34,391 nt of DNA, taken from contig JAIELD010000056.1 of assembly GCA_019753285.1 (NCBI GenBank), positions 1-34,391 of the forward strand, read 5' to 3'. The notes under the pieces were generated by a model. The model saw nothing but the letters and a program-made list of their open reading frames with translations. It had not been told where the DNA came from and searched no databases. Origin of the DNA: Beijerinckiaceae bacterium (GTDB lineage Bacteria > Pseudomonadota > Alphaproteobacteria > Rhizobiales > Beijerinckiaceae). This document shows positions 24,472-32,565 of the stretch, piece after piece. Numbering within the stretch: the stretch's first letter is position 1; every line of letters starts with the position of its first letter. A program made the translations under genes and the position numbers.

Positions 24472-25966
24472 CGGAGGCCCAACGCATGATACCGAAATCC
24501 TTGCCGTAGCAGCGGTGGATGATCTTCGTGAAGTACGGCTCCAGGCGCCGGTTCGCCGCCTCCACCTCCAGCGTATGGGCGAGGAATTCCGGCATGGCGG
24601 CGCGCAGCTCGGCGAGCAATGCCTTCTCGTCCACCTTGGTCAGCTTCCCGTGCTCGACCACGACCTCGCCGTTGACGAACACGGTCTCGATCGACGCACC
24701 ATTTTCGCAATAGACGAGGTGGTTGCGGATGTCGTTGAGCGGCGTGAAGTTGACCGTGGTCATGTCGAGCACGAGGAGATCGGCCTTCTTGCCGGGCTCC
24801 AGCGATCCCGTCTCGTGGTGGGTGAAAGCGCTTCGTGCCCCGCCAAGCGTGCAGGCATGAAGAACCTCGGAGGCGGTGAGCCAGCGCGACCAGTCAGGGT
24901 TGTTGATCTTGTGCAGCAGCCCCGCCGCATGCATCACGTCGAACATGCGAGCCGTGTCGTTGGAACAGATGCCGTCAGAGCCGAGCGCGACGTTGACCCC
25001 TGCATCGAGCAGCTTGCGCACCGGCGCGACGCCCGCGCCGAGCTTCTGGTTCGAGATGGCGTTGTGAACGATCGAGACGCCGCGCTTGCCCATGATTGCG
25101 ATGTCGTCGTCGCTCACCCAGATCGAATGGGCGATCGTCGTCCACGGCTGCAGCAGGCCGAGATCGTCCATGTAGCGGATCAGCGATTTTCCGTAGAATT
25201 CCGGCCCTGTCGCGCACTGCACCTTGGTCTCGACGATATGGGTGTGGAACGGCACGCCCCATTGCCGCGCAAGGTCGTTCGCCGCCTGCATCAGTTCGGG
25301 CGTGCAGCGCTGCGGAGCAGAAGGCGCGGTCATCACGGATATGCGCCCGGAACGACCATGAAAGCGCGCATGAGCTTCGGTGACGAACGAGATATAGTCC
25401 GCAACGCTTGGCGGCGGGCGTTCATCCGCCTCATCCTGCAAGGCTTGCGGCACGGTTTCGCGCGTGAACGGGATGGTGTCGAGGAAGCGACGGTCGACCA
25501 CGTGAGCCGATACGGTGGCGCGGATGCCGGCGTCTTCATAGGCGTTGACCGCCGCCTCGAAGAGGTCGAGCTCGGCCTTGGGGCTCTCGTAGAGGTCATC
25601 GACAATGGAGGTCGCGCCTGTCTTCAGCGACTCCATCGCGACGAGCATGCTTCTGAGATAGACGAGACGCGGCGGCAGCCGCTTCGCCTTCAGAATCGGA
25701 TATGAGTAGAGCATCCACACTTCGAGCGGCATGTTGTCGTAGCGGCCCTTGTAGAGCGCCTCATTGGTGTGCAGATGCCCGTTGACGAGGCCGGGCATGA
25801 CGAGCTTTTCCGTGCCGTCGATCACCCGCGTTTCATCATCGGCAGAAAGGCCCGTTCCGATCGCCTCAATGCGGTCGCCGGAGATCAACAGGTCGCCGGT
25901 GAGGGGCTCAGTTCCATGTGCGCCGCCCATGGCGAGTATGGTGGCGCCCTTGATCAAGGTCTTCAT
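24461..25966 (-). CDS. TRZ/ATZ-family amidohydrolase
   Basis: This 501-residue enzyme is a second member of the triazine hydrolase/chlorohydrolase branch. Metal motifs are NGHLHTNE, FHTHIVET with the catalytic Glu, IAHSIWVSDDD and LGSDGICSND. A C-terminal extension (about the last 60 residues, rich in charged helices) is longer than in the enzyme at 20266. It should hydrolyse an amino or substituted amino group on an imported N-heterocycle. The gene sits directly behind the ABC permease genes (25-bp gap) and overlaps the creatininase gene, so transporter, amidohydrolase and creatininase are very probably one transcript acting on one compound. Confidence 0.9.
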   Translation of the reverse strand: MKTLIKGATILAMGGAHGTEPLTGDLLISGDRIEAIGTGLSADDETRVIDGTEKLVMPGLVNGHLHTNEALYKGRYDNMPLEVWMLYSYPILKAKRLPPRLVYLRSMLVAMESLKTGATSIVDDLYESPKAELDLFEAAVNAYEDAGIRATVSAHVVDRRFLDTIPFTRETVPQALQDEADERPPPSVADYISFVTEAHARFHGRSGRISVMTAPSAPQRCTPELMQAANDLARQWGVPFHTHIVETKVQCATGPEFYGKSLIRYMDDLGLLQPWTTIAHSIWVSDDDIAIMGKRGVSIVHNAISNQKLGAGVAPVRKLLDAGVNVALGSDGICSNDTARMFDVMHAAGLLHKINNPDWSRWLTASEVLHACTLGGARSAFTHHETGSLEPGKKADLLVLDMTTVNFTPLNDIRNHLVYCENGASIETVFVNGEVVVEHGKLTKVDEKALLAELRAAMPEFLAHTLEVEAANRRLEPYFTKIIHRCYGKDFGIMRWASDGA

Positions 25967-25991
25967 GCGGATCGCCTCGGATGGTTGCCGG

Positions 25992-26846
25992 TCAATGGGG
26001 TGCCTCCTCGGCCGTCGCGCCCGGCTTCACGCGGATGAGGATCGGGATCAGCAGCAGTTCGACGCCGAGCAGGAAAAGGCCCGACAGCGCGAAGATGATG
26101 GTCGCCATTGCGTTGAGCGAGGGATCTGCCGAGCCGACGATGTAGGCGTAGATCGAAACCGGAAGGGTGGGGCTGAAGCCGCAGACGAACCAGGCGATGA
26201 TGAATTCGTCGAACGAGAAGGTGAAGGCGAGCAGCCAGCCGCCGGCTATGCCGCTCAGCGTGAATGGCAGCACGACGCGGGTGAGCGACTGCCATTCGGT
26301 CGCGCCGAGATTCCAGGCCGCCTCCTCCAGCGAGGCCGGCATCTGCGACAGGCGGAGCTGGATGATCGCCATTGCGGGCGCGGTGACGAGGACGATATGG
26401 GCGACGACGACGCTGTACCATTTGCCTTCGAGCCCGAAGCGCGACAGCAGCCCGAGAAACGCGATGCCGAGGATCAACGCCGGGATCAGCATCGGCAGCA
26501 TGATGAGCGTCAGCAGCAGGTTGCGCCCTGGAAAGCGGTAGCGGTGAATGGCGTAGGCCGCAAAGAAGCCGATGATGCTGGCTCCCGTCGCCGCGACAGG
26601 CGAAACGATGAGGCTGTTCTGCAGCGCAGCGACGAGAGCGCCATCCGAGAACAGTTTCTCATACCAGCGCAGGCTCCAGCCCTGCCCCGGAATGGAGGCG
26701 TACTGGTTCTTCTGGAATGAGAAGATGATGAGCGTGGTGATCGGCAGCAGCAGGAACACGAACGCCGCGGCGATGTAGCCGCGCCCAAGGAGGACGAGCG
26801 GGTCGCGCCGCCGCCGAGGCATCTCGCTTTCGAGAGCCATCGTCAT
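25992..26846 (-). CDS. ABC transporter permease, PotC-like
   Basis: This 284-residue inner-membrane protein has six predicted membrane segments and the ABC permease coupling loop EEAAWNLGATEWQSLTRVVLP, the EAA motif contacting the ATPase. It resembles PotC, the second permease of spermidine/putrescine-type importers. The ATG overlaps the TGA of the PotB-like gene (ATGA), so the two permeases are coupled and probably form a heterodimer. Transporters of this class import polyamines and other small cationic or nitrogen-rich solutes. Here the downstream amidohydrolase and creatininase suggest a cyclic nitrogen compound. Confidence 0.92.
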   Translation of the reverse strand: MTMALESEMPRRRRDPLVLLGRGYIAAAFVFLLLPITTLIIFSFQKNQYASIPGQGWSLRWYEKLFSDGALVAALQNSLIVSPVAATGASIIGFFAAYAIHRYRFPGRNLLLTLIMLPMLIPALILGIAFLGLLSRFGLEGKWYSVVVAHIVLVTAPAMAIIQLRLSQMPASLEEAAWNLGATEWQSLTRVVLPFTLSGIAGGWLLAFTFSFDEFIIAWFVCGFSPTLPVSIYAYIVGSADPSLNAMATIIFALSGLFLLGVELLLIPILIRVKPGATAEEAPH

Positions 26847-27778
26847 TTGACGTTGATCCTGAAGCGCTCGGTCAGCCAGTAGGCGACGCCGAGGATGAGC
26901 AGCATGATCACGACGAGCAGGATGGCGAGCGCCGCCGTGTTCGGCAGGTTGGTCGAACTCGTATAGGCGCGGATGATCATGTCCGCGAACAGCGGCAGCT
27001 TGCCAATCAGCGATTGCCCCGCCCCACCGCCGAGGATCGAGCCGGACAGTACGTCACCGCAGGCGACCAGCGCCGAAAATGACAGGCTGAGGATGATGCC
27101 GGTGCGGCTCAGCGGCACGATCACGCGCCAGAGCACCTGCAGGCGCGTCGCGCCGATCTGCCGGGCCGCCTCGATCAGCGTGCGGTCGACATTGTTGATC
27201 GCGACATAGAGGATGACGAGCAGAATCGGCGCGAGATAATGAATGAGCCCGATCCGCGTAGCCGTCTGCGTATAGAGAAATTCGATGCTCGCCTCGTTGA
27301 AGCCTACATAGGACAAGGCGGCGTTGATCACGCCCTTTCGCGCGAGCAGCACCTGCCAGGCGTAGACGCGCAAGATATAGCTCGTCCAGAACGGCGCGAC
27401 CGCCAGCAGCACGACGAGACGCTGGTAGCGCTGCGGCACCGCGAAGACGATGGCGAGCGCCATGGGATAGCACAGCGCCACAGCGGCAATCGCCGTCGTC
27501 GCGGCTACATAAAGCGTTTGCGCGATCGCGTAGCCGTAGTTCGAGCCGGCGAACAGGTTCTGCGCGATGTCGATATAGTTGTCGAAGGAGTAGCTCTCGA
27601 CGATGCGGTAGTTCTCGACCCGCCAGAACCCGAGCAGGATGAGGTAGATCAGCGGGCCGAGAAAGAACGCACCGAAGAACAGCGACGGGACGCCGATCGA
27701 AATCCATTTGGCGAGATTCGCGCCGCGCCGCTTCGTCTCGGGCCTGGCGACGACGGAGGACATAGCGATCGCGCTCAC
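26843..27778 (-). CDS. ABC transporter permease, PotB-like
   Basis: This 311-residue permease has a short basic N-terminus, six predicted membrane segments and the EAA loop IEAARQIGATRLQVLWRVI followed by VPLSR. It is the PotB-type partner of the permease encoded next. The GTG at 27778 overlaps the TGA of the ATPase gene (GTGA) and was chosen for that coupling; an ATG fifteen bases later (27763) is an alternative that keeps every domain. The frame extends upstream to 27823 inside the ATPase gene without support. Together with the ATPase and binding protein it forms a complete importer. Confidence 0.92.
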   Translation of the reverse strand: MSAIAMSSVVARPETKRRGANLAKWISIGVPSLFFGAFFLGPLIYLILLGFWRVENYRIVESYSFDNYIDIAQNLFAGSNYGYAIAQTLYVAATTAIAAVALCYPMALAIVFAVPQRYQRLVVLLAVAPFWTSYILRVYAWQVLLARKGVINAALSYVGFNEASIEFLYTQTATRIGLIHYLAPILLVILYVAINNVDRTLIEAARQIGATRLQVLWRVIVPLSRTGIILSLSFSALVACGDVLSGSILGGGAGQSLIGKLPLFADMIIRAYTSSTNLPNTAALAILLVVIMLLILGVAYWLTERFRINVK

Positions 27779-28935
27779 GGCGTCGCCTCGCGCGGCAGGA
27801 CGACGAGGTCGTCGAAATCCCAATAGAGGTCCAGCGCCGCGCCGATCGGTGCTTCGAGATTGCCGAACGGTTCCTGCACGACGACGCGGATTTCGCTGCC
27901 ATCCGGCGCATCGAGATAGTAGATCACCTGCGACCCGACGAACTCCCTGTCGCGTAGGGTGGCGCTGATGCGGTTTTCCTGCCGGTCCGGCGCCCTGACG
28001 CGCCGGATCTTGGCGGCCTGCACGACGAGCGTGATCGCAGCCCCTGGCTGCGGCGTCGGCTCGCCCGGCGGAATGCGTGCGGAAAGCTGGCCACAGCCGC
28101 TCGTCGCCGTGATGAAGCCCGGCTGCGCGGTCAGCACAGTCGCATCGATCAGGTTGTTCATGCCGACGAATTGCGCGACGAACCGTGTCTTCGGCGACTG
28201 GAATATCTCCTGCGGCGTGCCGATCTGCTCGGCCCGGCCCTGGTTCATCACCACGATCCGGTCGGCCATCGAGAAGGCTTCGCTCTGATTGTGCGTCACA
28301 TAGACGAACGAGATGCCGAGCCGGCGCTGTAGACGCTTCAACTCGCCCTGCACGCGGATGCGCAGATGCGCGTCGAGCGCGGAGAGCGGCTCGTCGAGCA
28401 GCAGGATCTCAGGATCGGTCGCGAGTGCGCGGGCGATGGCGACGCGCTGCTTCTGCCCGCCTGACAGCTCGGTCGTCTGGCGCGAAAGCATGGATGAGAT
28501 GTCGACGAGTTCGGCCACCTGCTCGACCTTGGCGTTCACCGTCTTGCGGTCATACTTCTGGAGCGTCAGTCCGAATTCGATGTTCTTGCGCACGTTGAGG
28601 TGCGGAAACAGCGCATAATTCTGCCATACGAGGCGGACTCCGCGCTTATGGACCGGCTGGTCGGCGACGTATTTGCCTGCCACCCGTATCAACCCGGAAT
28701 CCGGCGTCTCGAGGCCCGCGACGATGCGCAGGAGCGTCGTCTTTCCGCAACCGCTCGGTCCGATCACCGCGACGAACTCTCCGCGCGCCACTTCGAGGTC
28801 GAGGCCGTGAAGGGCGACATGATCGCCGAACTGCTTGCGGATGCCCTCGAGCGCAAGGTCCGGGACCGGTTTGGCGAGGTCGACCGGCTCCGCTGCAACG
28901 GATTCCGCCGGAGCGAATTGCAAAGCTGCGCTCAT
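27775..28935 (-). CDS. ABC transporter ATP-binding protein, PotA-like
   Basis: This 386-residue ATPase powers the importer. Motifs in order: Walker A GPSGCGKTT (59-67), Q-loop Gln105, signature LSGGQKQR (157-164), Walker B ILLLDEP (177-183) and the switch His215 in VTHNQSEA. The C-terminal third (about 285-380) is the TOBE-type domain usual in PotA-like and sugar-importer ATPases. An N-terminal extension of about 25 residues, rich in Ala, Pro and Val, precedes the domain. It is separated from the binding-protein gene by 89 bp that contain a strong hairpin. Confidence 0.95.
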   Translation of the reverse strand: MSAALQFAPAESVAAEPVDLAKPVPDLALEGIRKQFGDHVALHGLDLEVARGEFVAVIGPSGCGKTTLLRIVAGLETPDSGLIRVAGKYVADQPVHKRGVRLVWQNYALFPHLNVRKNIEFGLTLQKYDRKTVNAKVEQVAELVDISSMLSRQTTELSGGQKQRVAIARALATDPEILLLDEPLSALDAHLRIRVQGELKRLQRRLGISFVYVTHNQSEAFSMADRIVVMNQGRAEQIGTPQEIFQSPKTRFVAQFVGMNNLIDATVLTAQPGFITATSGCGQLSARIPPGEPTPQPGAAITLVVQAAKIRRVRAPDRQENRISATLRDREFVGSQVIYYLDAPDGSEIRVVVQEPFGNLEAPIGAALDLYWDFDDLVVLPREATP

Positions 28936-28980
28936 GGACCGGTTCCTCGCACGCTGTCGCTCCGCTGGTGTCCTTCGGGA

Positions 28981-29013
28981 GGCGGCGACCGGACTTCAGG
29001 CCCGGCCACCGCC
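28981..29013 (-). other. mRNA hairpin downstream of the binding-protein gene
   Basis: On the minus-strand RNA, GGCGGUGGCCGG (29013-29002) can pair along all 12 bases with CCGGUCGCCGCC (28992-28981), using two G-U pairs, around a nine-base loop. On the plus strand the same positions would be A-C mismatches, so the structure favours the transcribed strand. It starts 12 bp after the PotD-like stop codon and has no T-run. Such hairpins after binding-protein genes commonly protect the upstream mRNA and give more binding protein than permease. Confidence 0.6.
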
Positions 29014-29024
29014 CCGATCCGAAA

Positions 29025-30215
29025 TCAGGCCGTCTTGAAGGCGTTGTAGATGCCGATCCATGCGGAGTCGGGCTGTTTCACCGGCAGGCCGCGCGGATAG
29101 CTCTTCTCGATCATCGTCTCGACGATCATCTTGCCAGGAGCGGCCGGGTCAGGGACGTAGCTCATGAGCTTCGTCTGCTCGGCGTTCCAGAACTGCGTCA
29201 CCTTCATGTTGGGCGCGCGCGCCTTGAAGCCCTTCGTGTAGACGAGGTTCGACTGCACCTTGGCGCCGCTCATGTAGTCGATCCATTTCAACGCCATTTC
29301 CTTGTTCGTGCTGTCCTTGCAGAGGCAGGCGGCCTCGGTCCAGCGAATCGAACCCTCCTTTGGAATGTGCGAGACGAAGTTGTCGTAGCCGGCGACCGTC
29401 ATTTCGATGTCCATGTCGCCATAGGGCGTGAGCAGCGCGTCCTCGTTGGCAAGCGCGCTGACGAGGCCCTGGTTCTGAGCGGCGAAGGAGCGAATCTGCG
29501 GCCGGACCTTCATCATCCAGTTCTTCACTTCCGCCAACTGCGCATCGGTGATGTCGTAGGGAGCCTCGTTGTTGGGGAACACGGCAAGGCTGGCATTGCT
29601 CATGTTCGGCAAGTACCAGTCGAACATCACGATCTTGCCCTTGTACTTGGGCAGCAGCAGGCATTGCCAGGTGTCGACCTCCTCCGGCGAGACATGCTTC
29701 TTGTTGTAGGAGATGCCATAGCAACTGAAGCGCGTGGCGATGCCCCAGGTCTTGCCTTCAGGCGCGCTGAGCAGCGGGAAGTTCTGGTATTTCGGATGGT
29801 AGTCGGCGAGGTTCTTGAACGCTTTCGGGTCCATCGGGTCGAGAGCGCCCTGCGCCACGAATTTCTGGATGTATTCGGCGTCGCTGATGATCGCGTCGAA
29901 CGTGCCCTTGGGCACTTGCGCGAAATACTGCAGCATCTGCTCGCCGCCGATGTAGTTCTTGAACTCGACCTTGATCTTGTTCGCTTCCTCGAACTCGCCG
30001 ACGACGGGCTTCTCGTCATAACCTGGCCAGGCAAGAACCTTGAGCGTGGTCGCTGCCTTTGATTTGTTGATGATCGTGATGTTGCTGCCGACAACCGCTG
30101 CCGCACCTGCAAGCAGGGTTCTGCGGGATACGAGGCCTGCGGGCTTTTCGGTCGCGACGGGCGTCGTCACCGCGCTGGACACCGTCGTCGTCTCTACTGT
30201 CTGGTCGTCGCTCAT
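29025..30215 (-). CDS. ABC transporter solute-binding protein, PotD-like
   Basis: This 396-residue periplasmic protein belongs to the spermidine/putrescine-type binding proteins. The N-terminus carries a twin-arginine-like export signal (SRRTLLAGAAAVVGSN, about 29-44). The mature part begins with TLKVLAWPGYDEKPVVGEFE, the usual start of PotD-like receptors, and has IGGEQMLQYFAQVPKGTFDA and VAQGALDPMDP in the first lobe. A GGGAGG ribosome-binding site lies six bases before the ATG. It is the second gene of the operon that starts with the VOC gene. The bound solute is probably a nitrogen-rich compound processed by the amidohydrolase and creatininase encoded downstream. Confidence 0.92.
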   Translation of the reverse strand: MSDDQTVETTTVSSAVTTPVATEKPAGLVSRRTLLAGAAAVVGSNITIINKSKAATTLKVLAWPGYDEKPVVGEFEEANKIKVEFKNYIGGEQMLQYFAQVPKGTFDAIISDAEYIQKFVAQGALDPMDPKAFKNLADYHPKYQNFPLLSAPEGKTWGIATRFSCYGISYNKKHVSPEEVDTWQCLLLPKYKGKIVMFDWYLPNMSNASLAVFPNNEAPYDITDAQLAEVKNWMMKVRPQIRSFAAQNQGLVSALANEDALLTPYGDMDIEMTVAGYDNFVSHIPKEGSIRWTEAACLCKDSTNKEMALKWIDYMSGAKVQSNLVYTKGFKARAPNMKVTQFWNAEQTKLMSYVPDPAAPGKMIVETMIEKSYPRGLPVKQPDSAWIGIYNAFKTA

Positions 30216-30290
30216 GGCTTACCTCCCGTTCTGGGCTTCAAGATGGACTGTGATCCTCTGTCGGATGGACCTCGCGGCATGCGGGCTGGA

Positions 30291-30809
30291 TCAACTCCCG
30301 CTGTCGATGGCGACAAGGTCCGGATAGGTCGCGAGGTCGAAGAAGACCTCACCGGCGCTGTAGCGATGCTCCGAAGCGATGTTCGTGTCGTAGGAGGGCT
30401 CGGCATTGAGATCGAAGGTCAGCTCGATCTGCACGCCGCTCGGGTCGTAGACGAAGAGCTGGAACAGCGTGGTGTTCGGAATGACGAATTCACGCCAGGG
30501 CAGACCAAAGCGCTTGAAGCGGTTCTGGAAACCGCGATAGCCCACCGCACTCAGCGAGACATGGTCGATCGTCGCCGTGCCGTAGGGCGAGACACCGTCC
30601 TTGCCCATGCCAGGCCCCTCGGCCCAGATATGGATGACGAGTTCGCCATTGGGCGTCGAGCAGCCCATCCAGGCGCCCTTGAAGCCAAAGGCCGGGCGCG
30701 GCGCCTCACGCAGGCCGAGCACCTTTTTGTAGAAAACGAGCGTTTTCGGCAGGTCGTTCGTCTTCACCAGAACGTGAAGAAGTCCAGTGACCGCGCAGCT
30801 TTCGTCCAT
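30291..30809 (-). CDS. VOC-superfamily (glyoxalase/dioxygenase-like) protein
   Basis: This 172-residue protein has the paired beta-alpha-beta modules of the vicinal oxygen chelate superfamily. One begins with LLHVLVKTNDLPKTLVFYKKVLGL, split here as LLHVLVKTNDLP and KTLVFYKKVLGL. Metal-type residues include an early His, His of IDHVSLSAVG and Glu in GVQIELTFD. Members include glyoxalase I, ring-cleavage dioxygenases and resistance proteins, so no reaction is assigned. The ATG at 30809 has AGGGG a few bases upstream; a GTG directly before it is also possible. It is the first gene behind the sigma-54 promoter at 30843-30858 and 75 bp ahead of the binding-protein gene. Confidence 0.82.
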   Translation of the reverse strand: MDESCAVTGLLHVLVKTNDLPKTLVFYKKVLGLREAPRPAFGFKGAWMGCSTPNGELVIHIWAEGPGMGKDGVSPYGTATIDHVSLSAVGYRGFQNRFKRFGLPWREFVIPNTTLFQLFVYDPSGVQIELTFDLNAEPSYDTNIASEHRYSAGEVFFDLATYPDLVAIDSGS

Positions 30810-30842
30810 CACGCATCCCCTGCCTGTTCAGTGGACAGAGTT

Positions 30843-30858
30843 TGCAAACGGCGTGCCA
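30843..30858 (-). promoter_or_regulatory. Sigma-54 promoter of the VOC-ABC transporter operon
   Basis: The minus strand reads TGGCACG-CCGT-TTGCA, a full match to the -24/-12 consensus. The GG pair (30857-30856) and the GC pair (30845-30844) are the canonical ten bases apart. Transcription would start near 30832, about 23 bases before the VOC ATG, with the ribosome-binding site in between. The palindrome GTTTGCAAAC at 30840-30849 is largely this -12 half. Nitrogen control through NtrC is the obvious hypothesis. Confidence 0.75.
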
Positions 30859-30896
30859 ATCCGCCGCGCTGGGCCTTGCCGGAGATTTATTGAGAA

Positions 30897-30916
30897 GAAT
30901 AATTTTTTATGTTCAA
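30897..30916. promoter_or_regulatory. AT-rich element upstream of the sigma-54 promoter, similar to one at 17909
   Basis: The plus strand reads GAATAATTTTTTATGTTCAA, then GAAATGAG. It resembles the element at 17909-17928 in the same orientation. It lies about 65-85 bp upstream of the predicted start of the VOC operon, where an enhancer or IHF-type bend would be expected for a sigma-54 promoter. It is also upstream of the plus-strand hydrolase and might belong to that gene's promoter. The 30810-31084 gap holds nothing else clear. Confidence 0.35.
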
Positions 30917-31084
30917 GAAATGAGCGATGCGCCCAAGATTTGGACATGCGTGCAGGCGGAAGCGGCCCGGAAAGCGGATCTCCACCGAGCCGGCCAACTG
31001 AAATCAGCCGGCAGCCCCACGGCTTCGAATGCGTCGCATCACTTGGCTCCGGAACCTTTGAGGCGAAAACGGGGTTCGTTGGCC

Positions 31085-31975
31085 ATGGCGAGTGCGCGCA
31101 AACCCTCACCCAAGCAAGGCCGGCGGCTCAGAATCGATGGTCGGCAGGTGCATTTGCTGGAGCAAGGATGCATATCGCACTCGGTGCCGATCGTGCTTCT
31201 GCATGGTTGCGGCAGTCTCGCAGAGGAGATCGAGCGGCCATTTCTTGGAATCGATGCGCGTCTGATTGCACCGGACAGACCGGGCTATGGCTTTTCGGAC
31301 CCGCTGCCGCAAGCCGAGCGGGGGCCAGGAGGTCAGGCGCGTTGGCTTGAGGCGTTGCTGCGCTGTTTGCGGATAGACCGGACCATCCTTGTTGCTCATT
31401 CGCTGGCGGCAGGGCCAGCCCTGATACTTGCGGCGAGCCGGCCAGATCTCGTGGAGGGTCTGCTGCTGCTTGCCCCGTTCTGCCGCCCGACGCCACATCA
31501 GGCGATGCCGCTGCTGCGCGCCGCCGTCTCGCCGGTCATCGGCCCGCTGCTCTGCCGAACGCTGCTGCCCGCTCTCGCTACGGCTATCGGGCGGCGCAGC
31601 CTGCGCGGCGTCTTTCATCCGAACAGGGTGCCGGCCGAGCTTTCAGCCTTCCCCTTCGACCATGCAGCGAAATCCTCCTCGCTCAAGGCGGCAGCGGACG
31701 AGTTGCGGGCGTTCAACGCGGATATGCAGGCGCTAAAGTCGCTCCCATCGACGACGGACGTCCGGATCCTGCATGGCAAGGACGATGGGACCGCCGATCC
31801 ACGCTGGCATCTTGGCTGGCTCCTCGGACGTCACCCGAAGACGTGCATCAGTCTGCTCGAAGGCGTCGGCCATATGCCGCACCACGTGGCGCCGCGCCTG
31901 ACCCGCTCTTCTTTGAAAAACCTGATGTCACGGCATGTCCACCGCAAGCTGTTCGGTGCTGCGAGCATCGCCTAA
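31085..31975 (+). CDS. Alpha/beta-fold hydrolase
   Basis: This 296-residue protein has the standard alpha/beta hydrolase layout: oxyanion segment LLHGCGS (38-44), DRPGYGFSD (64-72), nucleophile Ser106 in VAHSLAAG, acid Asp234 in HGKDDGTADP and His263 in GVGHMPHH. The serine nucleophile points to an esterase, lactonase or C-C hydrolase rather than a dehalogenase. The ATG at 31085 starts just before the first strand; the frame stays open to 30842 with an ATG at 30920, so a longer form is possible. Its end overlaps the pcaG stop by 4 bp on the opposite strand. It may relate to aromatic catabolism but lacks the GHSMGG typical of PcaD. Confidence 0.82.
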   Translation: MASARKPSPKQGRRLRIDGRQVHLLEQGCISHSVPIVLLHGCGSLAEEIERPFLGIDARLIAPDRPGYGFSDPLPQAERGPGGQARWLEALLRCLRIDRTILVAHSLAAGPALILAASRPDLVEGLLLLAPFCRPTPHQAMPLLRAAVSPVIGPLLCRTLLPALATAIGRRSLRGVFHPNRVPAELSAFPFDHAAKSSSLKAAADELRAFNADMQALKSLPSTTDVRILHGKDDGTADPRWHLGWLLGRHPKTCISLLEGVGHMPHHVAPRLTRSSLKNLMSRHVHRKLFGAASIA

Positions 31976-32565
31976 AGATCGAAGAATACAGTCTCGTCAT
32001 CACCCTGCATGCGGATATCGAACCTGTAGTGACCCGGCTCGACAAGGTCGGCGATTAGCGTGGCGCGCCGCTCAGGCGGGACAGAGAGCAGCACCTCGTC
32101 ACGCGCATTCGCCTCGGCCTCGTCGCCGAAATAAAGCCGCGTGAATACATGGCTGAGAAGTCCCCGCATCAGCACCGTCACATTGATGCATGGCGCGGCG
32201 CGATCGGCCTCGCCGGCCGCCACTCCCGGCTTGATCGTCTCGAACCAGAAACGCGCTGCCGGGTCGGTCCCGGTGCTGCAGCGCCCGAAGCCGCTGAAGC
32301 GCGCATTGACACCGTCAGCAGCGCTATAAGCGCCGTCTGCGTCGGCCTGCCAGATTTCAATGAGCGCGTCGGTGATCGGAGCGCCCGAACCGTCGAGTAC
32401 CTGACCCTCGATCCTGATGCGCTCGCCGACGACGGATTCGTCCGCCATCGCGGAACCGGCGACGCTTTCGAGCGCGTATCCGTATTGCCGTGGCGAAAGC
32501 CCGTAGGCGAAGAACGGTCCGACCGTCTGGGACGGCGTTTGGCCGAGCGGAGGGACCTTGCTCAT
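31972..32565 (-). CDS. pcaG: Protocatechuate 3,4-dioxygenase alpha subunit
   Basis: This 197-residue chain is the alpha subunit of the intradiol dioxygenase that opens protocatechuate to 3-carboxy-cis,cis-muconate. It begins with the usual QTPSQTVGPFFAYGL and has ALIEIWQADADGAY and GFGRCSTG, matching the beta-subunit fold but without the iron ligands carried by PcaH. Length is normal for PcaG. The ATG overlaps the pcaH TGA (ATGA), so subunit production is coupled. The stop overlaps the end of the convergent hydrolase gene by 4 bp. Confidence 0.94.
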   Translation of the reverse strand: MSKVPPLGQTPSQTVGPFFAYGLSPRQYGYALESVAGSAMADESVVGERIRIEGQVLDGSGAPITDALIEIWQADADGAYSAADGVNARFSGFGRCSTGTDPAARFWFETIKPGVAAGEADRAAPCINVTVLMRGLLSHVFTRLYFGDEAEANARDEVLLSVPPERRATLIADLVEPGHYRFDIRMQGDDETVFFDL

